Shown in pieces: positions 25,535-34,692 of a DNA stretch of 64,000 bases. The position numbers were made by a program, and so were the translations under genes. The notes below the pieces were generated by a model. That model did no database searches, was not told where the DNA came from, and saw nothing but the letters and a program-made list of their open reading frames with translations. Every line of letters starts with the position of its first letter. Within the stretch, counting starts at the first letter, position 1. The DNA is from Tropicibacter sp. R16_0. GTDB taxonomy: Bacteria > Pseudomonadota > Alphaproteobacteria > Rhodobacterales > Rhodobacteraceae. Location of the stretch: contig NZ_JAGHRE010000003.1 in the NCBI RefSeq assembly GCF_017743935.1, positions 1 through 64,000 of the forward strand. Direction: 5' to 3'.

Positions 25535-26827
25535 ATGTACGACGGCGATCCCGAAGTATTGAGAGCGGCTGATCCAGCTGAATTTTTGCAATTCCCGGTT
25601 TCCCCAGAGGCCAACGAGATTGTTGATACACTGATGGCCGAGTTCATCCAGTGGCAATTCGACAATGGCGAAAGGATCCGAAGTCCTGATGAAAAATCAG
25701 CCGAAAGAATGAGCTCAACTGTGGCCGCTTTGCTTGGCGATCTTTTGGTAGCTGCACTGAACGAGGAAGCTGAGGGATATTGCTATCGTGGAAGCGACAG
25801 GGGGGCCTTCAAGGCAAATCTCGCAGAAAGCCGCGCCTACGAAGCCTTGAAGCGGTGCTGGAAAAACCTTGAGTACATGGAGGTGGTCAACGGTTTCAGA
25901 GGATCTCAACCTTGGGAGAACGGGGAGGTCATCCATCCGAACTCAAAATCCTCTAACTGGGTTACACGGTTACGGGCCACAGCAAAGCTTCTGGCTAAGC
26001 TAGAAGACCAGGGCATAACACCTCAAGGGGCGGGGAAGCACTTTCGGAGGGATTTGGACCTTTCAGTCCCGATTGTCTTGAAGGCTGACAAGAAGGGGAA
26101 GCTTAAGGGGCAGCAAATGCCTCTCCCAAAGAATGCCAAGGTCGAACGGCTTCAAGCAGAAGTAACCGAAATAAACGACTTCCTGGCACAGTGTTCGTTT
26201 AACATCGGGCCTGCGCCATATCTTTATCGTTCCTACAACAACGGGGATACCAAGGGTTTTGACTGGAACCTCGGAGGGCGTTTCTATGCTCCAAGCGGAA
26301 GCTACCTCTACTGGCCTTCAGAAAAACGATTGCAGATGCAAATCGAGGGTTCACCAGTTGTTGAGATCGACATAACGGCCTGTCAGCTCACAATACTGCA
26401 TGCCCTCATGGAAGAAAAACTCGACCTAAGTGGTGATCCTTTTCAGATAGATGGGCTGGATCGCAGTCGAGCAAAGGAGATCTTCAACATCATTGTCGGG
26501 TTAGGGGGCGCACCCAATCAGAACGGCAATATCAAATTGTCCAAAAGCATGAAGGGTGATTATGAGATCCTTTCTGAAGCATTCCCGATCTTGGAAGGGA
26601 TCGAAGAAGAGGGCTGGAACTCGTTGAAGCTCCAAGCCATCGACGCAGACATCATGCGAGACACTTTGCTGACCTTGTTTCGGGAACATCAAACCCCAGC
26701 CTTGCCAGTTCACGACTGCCTCATTGTCCGCAAACAGGATGCAGAGCTGGCAGAACGGGTGTTTGGAGACGCCTTCTACGAGAGACTTGGTGTCAGGCCC
26801 AAGTTCACTTTGGATACTTCAGACTAG
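25535..26827 (+). CDS. Stand-alone protein with family-A polymerase palm motifs
   Basis: This 430-residue protein was not recognised as a named family, but its C-terminal half shows the three palm motifs of family A polymerases in order. Motif A-like is VVEIDITACQLTIL (Asp279), motif B-like is R-SRA-K-EIFNIIVG (Arg310, Lys314), and motif C-like is LPVHDCLIV (His393-Asp394; the usual following Glu is Cys). The N-terminal 200 residues are charged and helical, with no exonuclease or primase motif. It could replicate the excised island or prime synthesis. An inactive or RNA-polymerase-like relative is possible. It follows the integrase by 49 bp. Confidence 0.6.
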   Translation: MYDGDPEVLRAADPAEFLQFPVSPEANEIVDTLMAEFIQWQFDNGERIRSPDEKSAERMSSTVAALLGDLLVAALNEEAEGYCYRGSDRGAFKANLAESRAYEALKRCWKNLEYMEVVNGFRGSQPWENGEVIHPNSKSSNWVTRLRATAKLLAKLEDQGITPQGAGKHFRRDLDLSVPIVLKADKKGKLKGQQMPLPKNAKVERLQAEVTEINDFLAQCSFNIGPAPYLYRSYNNGDTKGFDWNLGGRFYAPSGSYLYWPSEKRLQMQIEGSPVVEIDITACQLTILHALMEEKLDLSGDPFQIDGLDRSRAKEIFNIIVGLGGAPNQNGNIKLSKSMKGDYEILSEAFPILEGIEEEGWNSLKLQAIDADIMRDTLLTLFREHQTPALPVHDCLIVRKQDAELAERVFGDAFYERLGVRPKFTLDTSD

Positions 26828-26880
26828 AACTTGTATGTCTGATGAATAACTAGGTCTTCTTTGATGAACTAGCTTCAGTA

Positions 26881-26968
26881 ACGTGATCTCAACGAAACCA
26901 AAGGTCCATGCAATCGGATCAGTGCTTAAAGGCCAATGCCAATGCATAACTATGAACGCTAAGGATTG
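26881..26968 (+). repeat. Direct repeat copy 1 in the island
   Basis: This copy resembles 27491-27576 along most of its length, beginning ACGTgATCTCAA and ending with a shared 22-base core (26943-26964) that includes GCATAACTATGAACGCTAAG. The copies are 608 bases apart at the core. Confidence 0.75.
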
Positions 26969-27490
26969 GGGATTTGCGAAGAGGTTGCGTTGGATCGGAA
27001 CGTTTTCTTTTAGACTGGTCTAAGCGACAGAAATCCAATCAGCTCTTGCGCAAGAAATCTCAAAGCGCTCATGGTTATGTGGATGCCGAAGCTGTATGAG
27101 ATACTTTTTGAAAACAGCATGTTGCCCCTTCAGGAGGCTCCATTGTGGGGGTTCATGAGCCCCTAGGGTGCAAACTTACCCAAAGGCCCCTCAGTGAGTG
27201 GCTCTCGGCCTCTCAGAGCATGTCAGACAGCAAGCAAAACGGTCGCCTTGAGCATCGGAGAAGAAGATCAGGGTGTGCAGACGTACCCGCGTCTAAGCTG
27301 CTTCTTGGACAACCCTCAGAGAGAAACATATGCCGCCCCTCTAACCAACCACTCGAAGATCATATGATGGTCGTTGATGTGGTGTTGGTAGAACAGTAGC
27401 CAAAGACAGCTTGAAGTGGGCTCTTAGATTTACCCATTCGGCATCAATGAGTACCTGACTAGATCTGATTCACTTATCACTGATACAAAT

Positions 27491-27576
27491 ACGTAATCTC
27501 AATGAACCATAGGTCATTTCGTTGGGATAACTCCTTAAGTCCAATCCATATGCATAACTATGAACGCTAAGGGATT
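27491..27576 (+). repeat. Direct repeat copy 2 in the island
   Basis: Partner of 26881-26968. The core at 27551-27572 is identical, and the preceding 60 bases are related but diverged. Confidence 0.75.
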
Positions 27577-27778
27577 GCCGTGCCCTGATCCATCCAACTG
27601 TCTGGCCTCTCTGTCGACCCTTGATCGTTGAAAGAGACGGCAAGACAAATGGGCAATAATAACAACAATAATAACCCCCTGTTTTTGAAGTCGGTTTTCT
27701 GGACCCCCGGCCCCTTCCAAACTCCAAAGAAATTTACCTGGGAGCAACTCAAAGAGCCTTGTTTGTATGGCTTGGGTC

Positions 27779-27897
27779 TCTGCCAATAGACCTTGCCCAT
27801 GTGTCAGCCCTCGATGGTGGCGCGTTGTGCTGACAGTGGAGTGGGTTTTCACTTTTGGCAGACTGATTGCCTCCACTCCTTAGAACCTATTGGCAGA
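27779..27897. promoter_or_regulatory. Inverted repeat upstream of the resolvase, possible res/operator
   Basis: TCTGCCAATAG (27779-27789) and its exact inverse CTATTGGCAGA (27887-27897) flank 97 bases, and the second arm ends 16 bases before the resolvase ATG. A further TTTGGCAGAC lies between them. Serine recombinases often bind such sites next to their own genes; binding here is inferred. Confidence 0.4.
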
Positions 27898-27913
27898 CAA
27901 GGAGACCGCCACC

Positions 27914-28462
27914 ATGAACATTGGATATGCACGCGTATCGACCACGGAACAGATTGCTGGCCTAGAGGCTCAGAGGGAGTCACTGAGAGCCGTTGGTTGC
28001 GACAGGCTGTATGAGGAGCAAATCAGCTCAGTGGCCTTCAGAGGGGCGTTACAAGAAGCCCTTGAGTACGTCCGTGATGGGGATTGCCTAGTGGTGACCA
28101 AGTTGGATCGTTTAGCAAGATCCGTAAGACATCTTGGGGAGATCCTTGAGACATTGGAAGCCAAAGGTGTTGATCTCAGGGTGTTGGATCTAGGCTTGGA
28201 TACATCCAATGCCACAGGAAAGCTGATGCTAAACGTTCTGGGATCTGTGGCTCAGTTTGAACGGGAGCTGATGCTGGAACGGCAACGAGAAGGGATTTCT
28301 AAGGCTAAGGCAGAGGGGCGGTACAAGGGCCGAAAACCCACCGCTCAGCTTAAGGCACAAGAGATCAAAGAGATGGTGGCCCAAGGGCAACCTAAGAAGG
28401 ACGTTGCGAAGGTACTTGGGGTTTCGGAGCGATCCGTCTACAGGGTTCTCAGAGCACAGTAA
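27914..28462 (+). CDS. Serine recombinase, resolvase/invertase family
   Basis: The 182-residue protein starts MNIGYARVSTTEQ with the catalytic serine in YARVST. It continues with KLDRLARSVRHLG and GKLMLNVLGSVAQFERELM, the resolvase core, and ends in a DNA-binding helix-turn-helix (KDVAKVLGVSERSVYRVL). It should resolve or invert DNA at sites within the element. The ATG at 27914 has AAGGAG 13 bases upstream. Its upstream region holds the repeats described above. Confidence 0.92.
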   Translation: MNIGYARVSTTEQIAGLEAQRESLRAVGCDRLYEEQISSVAFRGALQEALEYVRDGDCLVVTKLDRLARSVRHLGEILETLEAKGVDLRVLDLGLDTSNATGKLMLNVLGSVAQFERELMLERQREGISKAKAEGRYKGRKPTAQLKAQEIKEMVAQGQPKKDVAKVLGVSERSVYRVLRAQ

Positions 28463-28537
28463 GTCAATTGAACTGGCAACCTAGATAATATTACGTCTAA
28501 AGTGGAGAAGGCACACTAAAAGGATGTCAACATAGAG

Positions 28538-28690
28538 TTGAATGAGCCTCGTTCACGCGAAGTCCTAGAGCGCATGGCCAACGCTCTAGGCAGCTACCAA
28601 TCACTCATATCAATCAGGAACGGAAGGGGTCGTAAGTGCCACCAAGTTCTGATCCATGAGGAGCAGAAGATCTTGGTGTGGAAGTCTTGA
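28538..28690 (+). CDS. Possible 50-residue ORF of unknown function
   Basis: A frame from a TTG at 28538 to a TGA at 28690 reads with a protein-like composition (LNEPRSREVLERMANALGSY, ending HEEQKILVWKS). AAAAGGA lies about 13 bases upstream. It could be a small gene, a decayed gene remnant or chance; there is no ATG start. The remaining bases between the resolvase and the methyltransferase (28463-28537 and 28691-28824) show nothing else. Confidence 0.25.
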   Translation: MNEPRSREVLERMANALGSYQSLISIRNGRGRKCHQVLIHEEQKILVWKS

Positions 28691-28824
28691 GTAGATTGTT
28701 CCAATAGTTTACCAGCGATGAATCTGACGATAGTTTGTGCTTCGTGTGGCCAACATCATCAAGAAGTTTGGGCTGCCAATACGACGCAAAGCTTGGGAAG
28801 CAATTGGGAAAGCAAGCCGTTAGA

Positions 28825-29970
28825 ATGAATTGCTTGGAAGTGTTTTCTGGTGTCGGTGGGATGGCTCTTGGTCTGGATGCCGCTGGGTTTGAGCACATCG
28901 ATATTGTTGACTTCGATGCAGCTTGCATATCCACTTTGAACCAAAACATCACGAATGGCCAACTCGGGGAACGTAGCTCGACCGCAACAAAAATGGATGT
29001 TGCAGAGTATGATTTCCTCTCAGCACGAGGTCGGATTGATTTGCTATCTGGAGGTCCGCCATGTCAGCCTTTTTCATTCGGAGGGAGCCACCGTGCTGCT
29101 TTAGACAAGAGGAATATGTTCCCCCAAGTCGTGAGAGCAGTAAGAGAGGCACGACCAAGAGCATTCCTTTTTGAGAATGTTCCGGGTTTGACGAGAGCTA
29201 AATTCAGAAATTATTTTGAGTATTTGAAACTTTCTCTTACCTACCCAAGTTTAGAACCGGTTCTAGACGAAAGCTGGCAGGAGCATTTCAAACGGCTTGA
29301 ACAACATCATTTGTCGACAAACGCGTCTAGCTGCGAGTATGCAGTAATCGCGCAGGCAATCAACGCCGCCGATTATGGAGTGCCGCAATCAAGGCTGCGT
29401 GTCTTTATTGTCGGAGTTCGCCGTGATCAAGGTTGCAATTGGCATTTTCCTCTTCCGACACACTCGAAGGATTCTCTCCTTAGGGAACAGGATTCTGGCC
29501 TGTATTTTGAACGACATGGTATTAAAAATAACGCAAAAGAAAGCGAAATTTGCGTTTCTGACCTGTTTGATGAAGAGCAATCTACGTTGGCCCCATGGGT
29601 TACTTTGCGTGATGCTATCCAAGGTTTGGGTGACCCGGAAACAGACGAAGTTCTCCAAGACTTAACCGGGCACGTCTATAAACCCGGAGCACGAATCTAC
29701 AAGGGGCATACCGGTAGCTGTTTAGATCAACCTGCAAAGACTCTGAAAGCAGGTGTTAACGGCGTTCCTGGGGGTGAAAACATGATGGTCAAGGATAGCG
29801 GAGCAGTTCGTTATTTGACAATAAGAGAGTGCGCTCGTGTTCAAACATTCCCGGATGACTTCGTTTTCCACGACGTATGGAGTAGAGCTGTGAAGCAACT
29901 CGGGAACGCTGTCCCAGTCAAACTGGCTGAAGTTCTCGGAAGTAGTCTGTTTTCGACACTTTCAAAATGA
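28825..29970 (+). CDS. DNA (cytosine-5-)-methyltransferase
   Basis: The 381-residue protein has the ordered motifs of C5 methyltransferases: motif I FSGVGGMALGLDAAGF, motif IV GGPPCQPFSFGG with the catalytic cysteine at about residue 80, motif VI ENVPGL, motif VIII QSRLRVFIVGV, and motif X GNAVPV. The target-recognition region lies between about 220 and 320; its site cannot be read. The ATG at 28825 begins motif I almost at once, normal for the family. It is convergent with the ATPase operon, with six bases between stop codons. No restriction endonuclease partner is recognisable. Confidence 0.93.
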   Translation: MNCLEVFSGVGGMALGLDAAGFEHIDIVDFDAACISTLNQNITNGQLGERSSTATKMDVAEYDFLSARGRIDLLSGGPPCQPFSFGGSHRAALDKRNMFPQVVRAVREARPRAFLFENVPGLTRAKFRNYFEYLKLSLTYPSLEPVLDESWQEHFKRLEQHHLSTNASSCEYAVIAQAINAADYGVPQSRLRVFIVGVRRDQGCNWHFPLPTHSKDSLLREQDSGLYFERHGIKNNAKESEICVSDLFDEEQSTLAPWVTLRDAIQGLGDPETDEVLQDLTGHVYKPGARIYKGHTGSCLDQPAKTLKAGVNGVPGGENMMVKDSGAVRYLTIRECARVQTFPDDFVFHDVWSRAVKQLGNAVPVKLAEVLGSSLFSTLSK

Positions 29971-29976
29971 GCATTG

Positions 29977-32634
29977 TCAAAAATTCATCGCTTGTTGGGT
30001 TTCTGTAAAAAATACGAGTTTCTCTCTGCTCCAGTAAAGGGGATTATTCCTTGCGTCTGGAATGGGTTGGCCAATGGCGGAATGCGTCTCCACTTGAAAA
30101 GTGTGCGGTGCAGATACTTCAGGAGATGGCCCCCTCAGTTCATGCGGGTCGATTTCAAATCTGAAGTCTGTTTTTAGCACGAGAGCATGCTTCAGTGGGT
30201 CAGACCGACTGTCATCAACGTTGCGATAGGCATCAGTTCTTGATCCGTAACGGCTATCATGATTGGCAGCATTCATCCTTACAGACAAAATGGTGTGGGT
30301 TAAGATGGACGTTAGGTTACGAGTCCTGAGTAAACTAAAAAGCTGAGGCCAAAACAAATTTTGCTTTTCTATCTCGGGGAACTGTAGAAAAACGTTGTGA
30401 ATTCCATCGATTACAATCGTCGTAAACGGGTCGCCAGACAGTTGCGAGGCGCGAAGAGCCCACTCAATTTTGCTGTACAGTGCATCCGGTTTCAAGTGCC
30501 CAGGGTACAAATGCAGAACTTCCAGTCGAGGTTCAAAATTAGGTGACAGATTCGGGTATTCTCGTATTCTCAATCCCCGCAGTCTAACCATAATGTTAGC
30601 GTAGTATTCCTCTGGATACAGAAATGAAACTACCAAAACCTTCTCAGGCTTTTCAATCGGAGTATTGCCATCATCTGTATGAAAGGAAGGGGCAGTAGCA
30701 ATTTTCAATGCCAAACCGGCCTTGCCGCCAGATCCTTCGCCATTGAGAAATATATTGGAGCCCCGATACAGGTTAACGCTAGCGACGTCGTTAGAGAAAA
30801 ATGATAAGTTCCTGGAAGGTGCAGAAGCGGGGCCATCTGGTATGTATTTCAAGTCTTCCTGGCGGCAAGCAATTTGCATCACGCGCTTGTAGACTGGCAT
30901 GTATGGAAGGCGGGCGTTCCAAATGGAGAGTCTATCTAATTGATAGTTGATTTGAGGGGTGAATCGGACTCCTTTGTCTCCGGCGATCTGTAGCCCGTGA
31001 GTGCCAGGTGAGCAAAGTTGATGGCGGGCTTTTGACAAGGTCAGATATCGATGAGGTTTTGATCCATCATTGGACTCAGTCTCATGGGACAACCTCATTG
31101 CCACGTCCACCAGGTAATCAAGCGATGTATCTGCGTTCCAATCGGTTCCCGTAGTAAGAATTACGAGCGCTCGAAGACGTCTGCATGTTTCAATGAACCG
31201 GTGGAACTCACCTGTGATCTTCTTGGCGTCGTTGTTCTCCAAGTCAAGTAATGCTTGTGTCGCGATTTCGTGCAAGCCGTCAAGAACGACTATGGTTCTA
31301 CAAGGTAAGGGAATTGCATCACTTGGCCCATTGGTCTGTCTTTGTTCTAATGCTTCGGACAGTTTCTCGAATTCTTCACTCAACGTGCTAAGGCGCACTT
31401 CTTCAGCTTCTCTCACAAGCTCAAATCGTTGGATTTTGAGCCAGCTATCTGGGTCGTTTGGAATGAACGGCAGACTTCTAACGGCAGAAGGTAGCAAACC
31501 AGCGACTCTGCTTTTCAGATCCGCTGGGTCTTCTTCTGCAGTAAGGAACAATGTTCGAATTCCGAACCCTGACAGGGCCGCGCCAACGCCTAAAGCTAAA
31601 GCAGTTTTGCCAGATCCTGGGCCTCCATGAAGAGCGCAAACCAAACCGCCACGAGACGAAAAGTTCAACCCTCCTCGGAAAATCGTATCCGCTCCTCGAA
31701 TAGGAACAGGAATACCCCAGAGGCTGTTTACGATTTCAGCGAATTCGGTCGGAGATTTTAAGTTCCTCGGTTTAGTAAACTCAAAGGGAATTCCAAGATC
31801 GTGTAGATCACATTTCTCACTGAGTGCGGAGATAACTTCGGCTGGATTTTGGCCGTATTTTTCCAAGGCCTTGAATCTTAGAAACAGCACGCCTGTCATC
31901 GCGAGATAGTGTCGTAAAATTCCCGAGACTCTATCTTGCCGCCTCATTTGTGGGCGTGCTTTTATGTCGTCAACTTTATCTTGCCCTTTACTTCGATAGC
32001 GCTCACGCATCGAGGTCATTAGGCTATTGTATGAGGTTTCCAACTCTTGAACTGTGAATTCATCATAGCTGTGCTCAAGGATGGTTGACGGTACGGCTCC
32101 AAATTTTTGGAACAAAATTGATCTCATCGTCAGAAGAGAATAGGCTCTACTGCCCGGATGATCAGGAATAGTTAAGAAGTCGGCGACAATCTGATAAGGG
32201 GACGGTAAGATAATGGCATCGTGGGGATTGCGCGATTCTTCAAAGGTAGTTTCAATCGCATTCTTTATCAGTCTCGATATTCTTGTGGGGTTTTGTTGGA
32301 CGAGCTCGCTTGATGGATCGCCAACGCTTTCGCCACGACTGAACGCTTCAGCGATGCCGCTTTCTAATTTCGAGCTGTGCCGGAGTGTTCTCGTTTCAAG
32401 TGGATGAAGAGCTTCATCGGCACTCCCTTCTCGGAGATGGCGAACTTGGTTTTCACGAGTTATGACGGGAATCCAGCAGAAATGGCGATTGATTTGTGCG
32501 TTGGATATAAGGTTTGGTGGTGCAAATTCATATGTGTCGCCGTTTTTAACTACAAACTCCCCAAACGACCTAAGAGTACTTGCTATCAGCTTGGAGGCAA
32601 TATCATGATAGGGAAGTCTTCTATTTTGGGACAT
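29977..32634 (-). CDS. Large protein with two KaiC/RecA-like ATPase domains
   Basis: This 885-residue protein carries two P-loop regions of the KaiC/RadA kind. The first has Walker A GGPGSGKTA (Lys about 343), TLFLTAEEDP, and Walker B TIVVLDGLHE. The second has a degenerate Walker A, GEGSGGKAG (about 633-639), followed by VLVVSFLYPEEYY and TIVIDGIHN. The N-terminal 300 residues are of unknown type. The first domain looks active; the second may bind but not hydrolyse ATP. It is the third gene of a coupled operon, with a TTGATG overlap with the gene upstream. KaiC-like ATPases recur in signalling and phage-defence loci, but I do not recognise this arrangement. Confidence 0.7.
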   Translation of the reverse strand: MSQNRRLPYHDIASKLIASTLRSFGEFVVKNGDTYEFAPPNLISNAQINRHFCWIPVITRENQVRHLREGSADEALHPLETRTLRHSSKLESGIAEAFSRGESVGDPSSELVQQNPTRISRLIKNAIETTFEESRNPHDAIILPSPYQIVADFLTIPDHPGSRAYSLLTMRSILFQKFGAVPSTILEHSYDEFTVQELETSYNSLMTSMRERYRSKGQDKVDDIKARPQMRRQDRVSGILRHYLAMTGVLFLRFKALEKYGQNPAEVISALSEKCDLHDLGIPFEFTKPRNLKSPTEFAEIVNSLWGIPVPIRGADTIFRGGLNFSSRGGLVCALHGGPGSGKTALALGVGAALSGFGIRTLFLTAEEDPADLKSRVAGLLPSAVRSLPFIPNDPDSWLKIQRFELVREAEEVRLSTLSEEFEKLSEALEQRQTNGPSDAIPLPCRTIVVLDGLHEIATQALLDLENNDAKKITGEFHRFIETCRRLRALVILTTGTDWNADTSLDYLVDVAMRLSHETESNDGSKPHRYLTLSKARHQLCSPGTHGLQIAGDKGVRFTPQINYQLDRLSIWNARLPYMPVYKRVMQIACRQEDLKYIPDGPASAPSRNLSFFSNDVASVNLYRGSNIFLNGEGSGGKAGLALKIATAPSFHTDDGNTPIEKPEKVLVVSFLYPEEYYANIMVRLRGLRIREYPNLSPNFEPRLEVLHLYPGHLKPDALYSKIEWALRASQLSGDPFTTIVIDGIHNVFLQFPEIEKQNLFWPQLFSLLRTRNLTSILTHTILSVRMNAANHDSRYGSRTDAYRNVDDSRSDPLKHALVLKTDFRFEIDPHELRGPSPEVSAPHTFQVETHSAIGQPIPDARNNPLYWSREKLVFFTETQQAMNF

Positions 32635-33392
32635 CAAGCTGCAGCCTCAGCCAACAGTGGAGTGCCTGAAATAAAGTCGAGTGCAGTATCGTCCAAAATT
32701 CTTCTCCGGCTTGCTCGCTTTAGTGGTCGGCTCTTTTTCAGAGACAGCTGTGTTCCACGTTTCTCATTTATCCAGGTAAGAAAATGAGCGCCTTCTCTAG
32801 GTGGTAGCTTTTTTGCTAGGTTCAGTGCAAAGTTGTTGAATTTATTATTCGGAATCGCAGATATTAACTTTAGATACCTGGGTTTCAGAAACGTCCACTT
32901 GATAGACGGAGATTTACCGGAAATCATTGAACTAATGGTATCCAGCAACCCCTGTTGATCATGAGCATATGCCTCCAACGCTAAATCTAACCACAGAGCT
33001 GGAGACTCGGATTTGAGTACAGTGAGTTCATGAAGTTGTTGCGGCGCAAACTCCCCACCGCACTTGATGAGGAGATTTGAGAGTTCATACTGAGATCTGG
33101 CTGAGAGCGTAACGGGGGCGGGCATATCGAACAGCCTGCGCTCAAGGGCATCCCTGAGTGCCGTACCATAACACCCAGTTCGTTTAGCAGTTAGAGCGAT
33201 GCCCATCGCCACATCTTCATGATCTGCATTGCTGTCTTGAACTACTGTTGCCAGAATTTGGTCAAAATGATCAGAATCGAAGTTTTCCTCGTCTTTGACT
33301 CGTGCAAGCCAAAGCTCCAAGTCGGTGAAGCCGCCTTTTGTGACGTGCCCATCTGCAAAGTCGCGCAGGGCATTTCGAAGTTCTTCAAGCAC
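32634..33392 (-). CDS. Uncharacterised helical protein, middle gene of the ATPase operon
   Basis: The 252-residue protein was not recognised. It appears all-helical with HEAT/TPR-like spacing of hydrophobic residues (for example VAMGIALTAKRTGCYGTALR and LWLDLALEAYAHDQQGLLD) and a basic C-terminal segment rich in Lys and Arg (KKSRPLKRASRRR). It may be an adaptor or nucleic-acid-binding scaffold for the ATPase. The start is a GTG at 33392, four bases after the stop of the upstream gene, and its stop overlaps the ATPase start. Confidence 0.6.
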   Translation of the reverse strand: MLEELRNALRDFADGHVTKGGFTDLELWLARVKDEENFDSDHFDQILATVVQDSNADHEDVAMGIALTAKRTGCYGTALRDALERRLFDMPAPVTLSARSQYELSNLLIKCGGEFAPQQLHELTVLKSESPALWLDLALEAYAHDQQGLLDTISSMISGKSPSIKWTFLKPRYLKLISAIPNNKFNNFALNLAKKLPPREGAHFLTWINEKRGTQLSLKKSRPLKRASRRRILDDTALDFISGTPLLAEAAA

Positions 33393-33396
33393 TTAT

Positions 33397-34215
33397 CTAT
33401 GTCCTTGCTACGCGAATCTGTCCTACAACTTCACTGTATGGAACAGCATCGCAAATTACCTCTAGGAGTCCACCTCGATCTCGGCATGATTGGGGGCCGT
33501 ATGGAATAGGTACCGTCCTGCCTCCAGGTTCCCAAATGTCTCTTACTGTTGTGTATCCACCGTGGCAAAAGTTTGACGCTCTGGTGTTCTGCGCGCTTTC
33601 TGCAGATATGGTTAGGCAAAGGTAGTCGAAGCCGGTTCTATAAGTTTCGCCAGGGTCGAGCAAATCAGGTAATCCGAGGCGGCAAGGTAGGCAGTTAAGG
33701 TCTGTCTCCATGTCTTCATTTGCGTTACCGGCCTCACTTTCCGACCGGAAGACCCAGCAAACTGGGGGACTGATTGTGAAAGCAGAACCAGTGTTGGGGT
33801 CGGTGGCCGACTTAAGATCTTCGAACCAGTCTTCCGCGACTTTTCGTTGGCTCGGTGTGGGGGCTGGTCTGCAAAGATCGTTTAGCCACAAGAACATCTG
33901 TTGTACATCGTCAACGTCCTGATGAAGGCTTTTTGCAATGTACCGTGCCGCGCCAAATAAGTTTGTCACTCTACCGAGAATTTCTTCGCTAGACAGACTT
34001 ATGGCAGTACCGGAGGATTGGTGATCCTTAACAAACTCTTCGTACGCGCGTTCCACGGAAACATCTGAGGGATTAACCTCATCTTCTCGTAGTTCGCAGT
34101 CACAACTGGAGCAACGAGATAAGAATTCATTCTTGAGCTCAAGGCCGCAGTTGTCTCCTCGAATTTTGTTGTAGACGTCGTCATGGAGATGTGTCGGTTT
34201 GTCAATCAGCGTCAA
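33397..34215 (-). CDS. Uncharacterised Cys-rich protein, first gene of the ATPase operon
   Basis: The 272-residue protein is not a family I know. It has an N-terminal cysteine cluster (CSSCDC at about residues 35-40), a middle pair (NCLPC, about 177) and a C-terminal part with FCHGGYTTVRDIWEPGG. The clusters suggest a small zinc-binding element. No nuclease, TIR or protease motif is evident. The only start codon in frame near the beginning is a TTG at 34215, so the true N-terminus is uncertain. Its frame is closed just upstream by a stop. Confidence 0.55.
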   Translation of the reverse strand: MTLIDKPTHLHDDVYNKIRGDNCGLELKNEFLSRCSSCDCELREDEVNPSDVSVERAYEEFVKDHQSSGTAISLSSEEILGRVTNLFGAARYIAKSLHQDVDDVQQMFLWLNDLCRPAPTPSQRKVAEDWFEDLKSATDPNTGSAFTISPPVCWVFRSESEAGNANEDMETDLNCLPCRLGLPDLLDPGETYRTGFDYLCLTISAESAQNTRASNFCHGGYTTVRDIWEPGGRTVPIPYGPQSCRDRGGLLEVICDAVPYSEVVGQIRVART

Positions 34216-34692
34216 ATCAAGTGCTCGTTATGTGAATCAACCATAATTTAGTAAAGATTGCATGCTTGCGGTTCAGTACGCAATCGAGGATTGCAAAAAA
34301 CCGAGGCATGATTGGAAGAAGTAGGTGGGTAATGAAAAAAATACCGGGACCGCCGCATCGCGACTTTCCAAGTACTAAGAGCTTGATCAACGTAGGTGCC
34401 GTCGACCGTACTTGTTTCTGGCAACAAGTTTCAAGTGGGGCATCGCATCTGCCCGTGCACGCTCCTCACTGAAAAAGAGCCGGAGGATGCGTGATTTCCG
34501 ACCGGGGTGCAAAGGATCATTATTAAGCCCTCTAGGAATTGTTTCTACCTGCCATGTGAGACAGTAACAGGTTGAAACCGCTGGAACGGTTGGCTTTGGG
34601 TAGGTAGCACAAACGGTGTCACATCATAGTTTGCCTGTTGAGAAAGCATTTTTATTTCAGTAGGATAGGGGGCAAATGATGTTCGCGCTACA
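34216..34692. other. Non-coding end of the island
   Basis: No convincing gene is seen. The stretch must contain the promoter of the minus-strand ATPase operon (near 34220-34300, AT-rich) and the recombination arm of the right att site. Confidence 0.5.

Larger units (their letters stand above)
26828..27913. other. 1.1-kb non-coding stretch of the island with repeats
   Basis: No convincing gene is present on either strand. The stretch holds a long imperfect direct repeat (26881-26968 and 27491-27576) and, just before the resolvase gene, an inverted repeat (27779-27789 and 27887-27897). These features suit an origin, a res site or a regulatory RNA better than coding DNA. Confidence 0.55.

Noticed and set aside
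27145-27399. An 84-residue plus-strand frame in the island gap
   Set aside because: Composition is not protein-like and the surrounding sequence is repeat-bearing non-coding DNA.
34266-34472. A 68-residue plus-strand ORF near attR
   Set aside because: No ribosome binding site and no recognisable pattern; likely chance.
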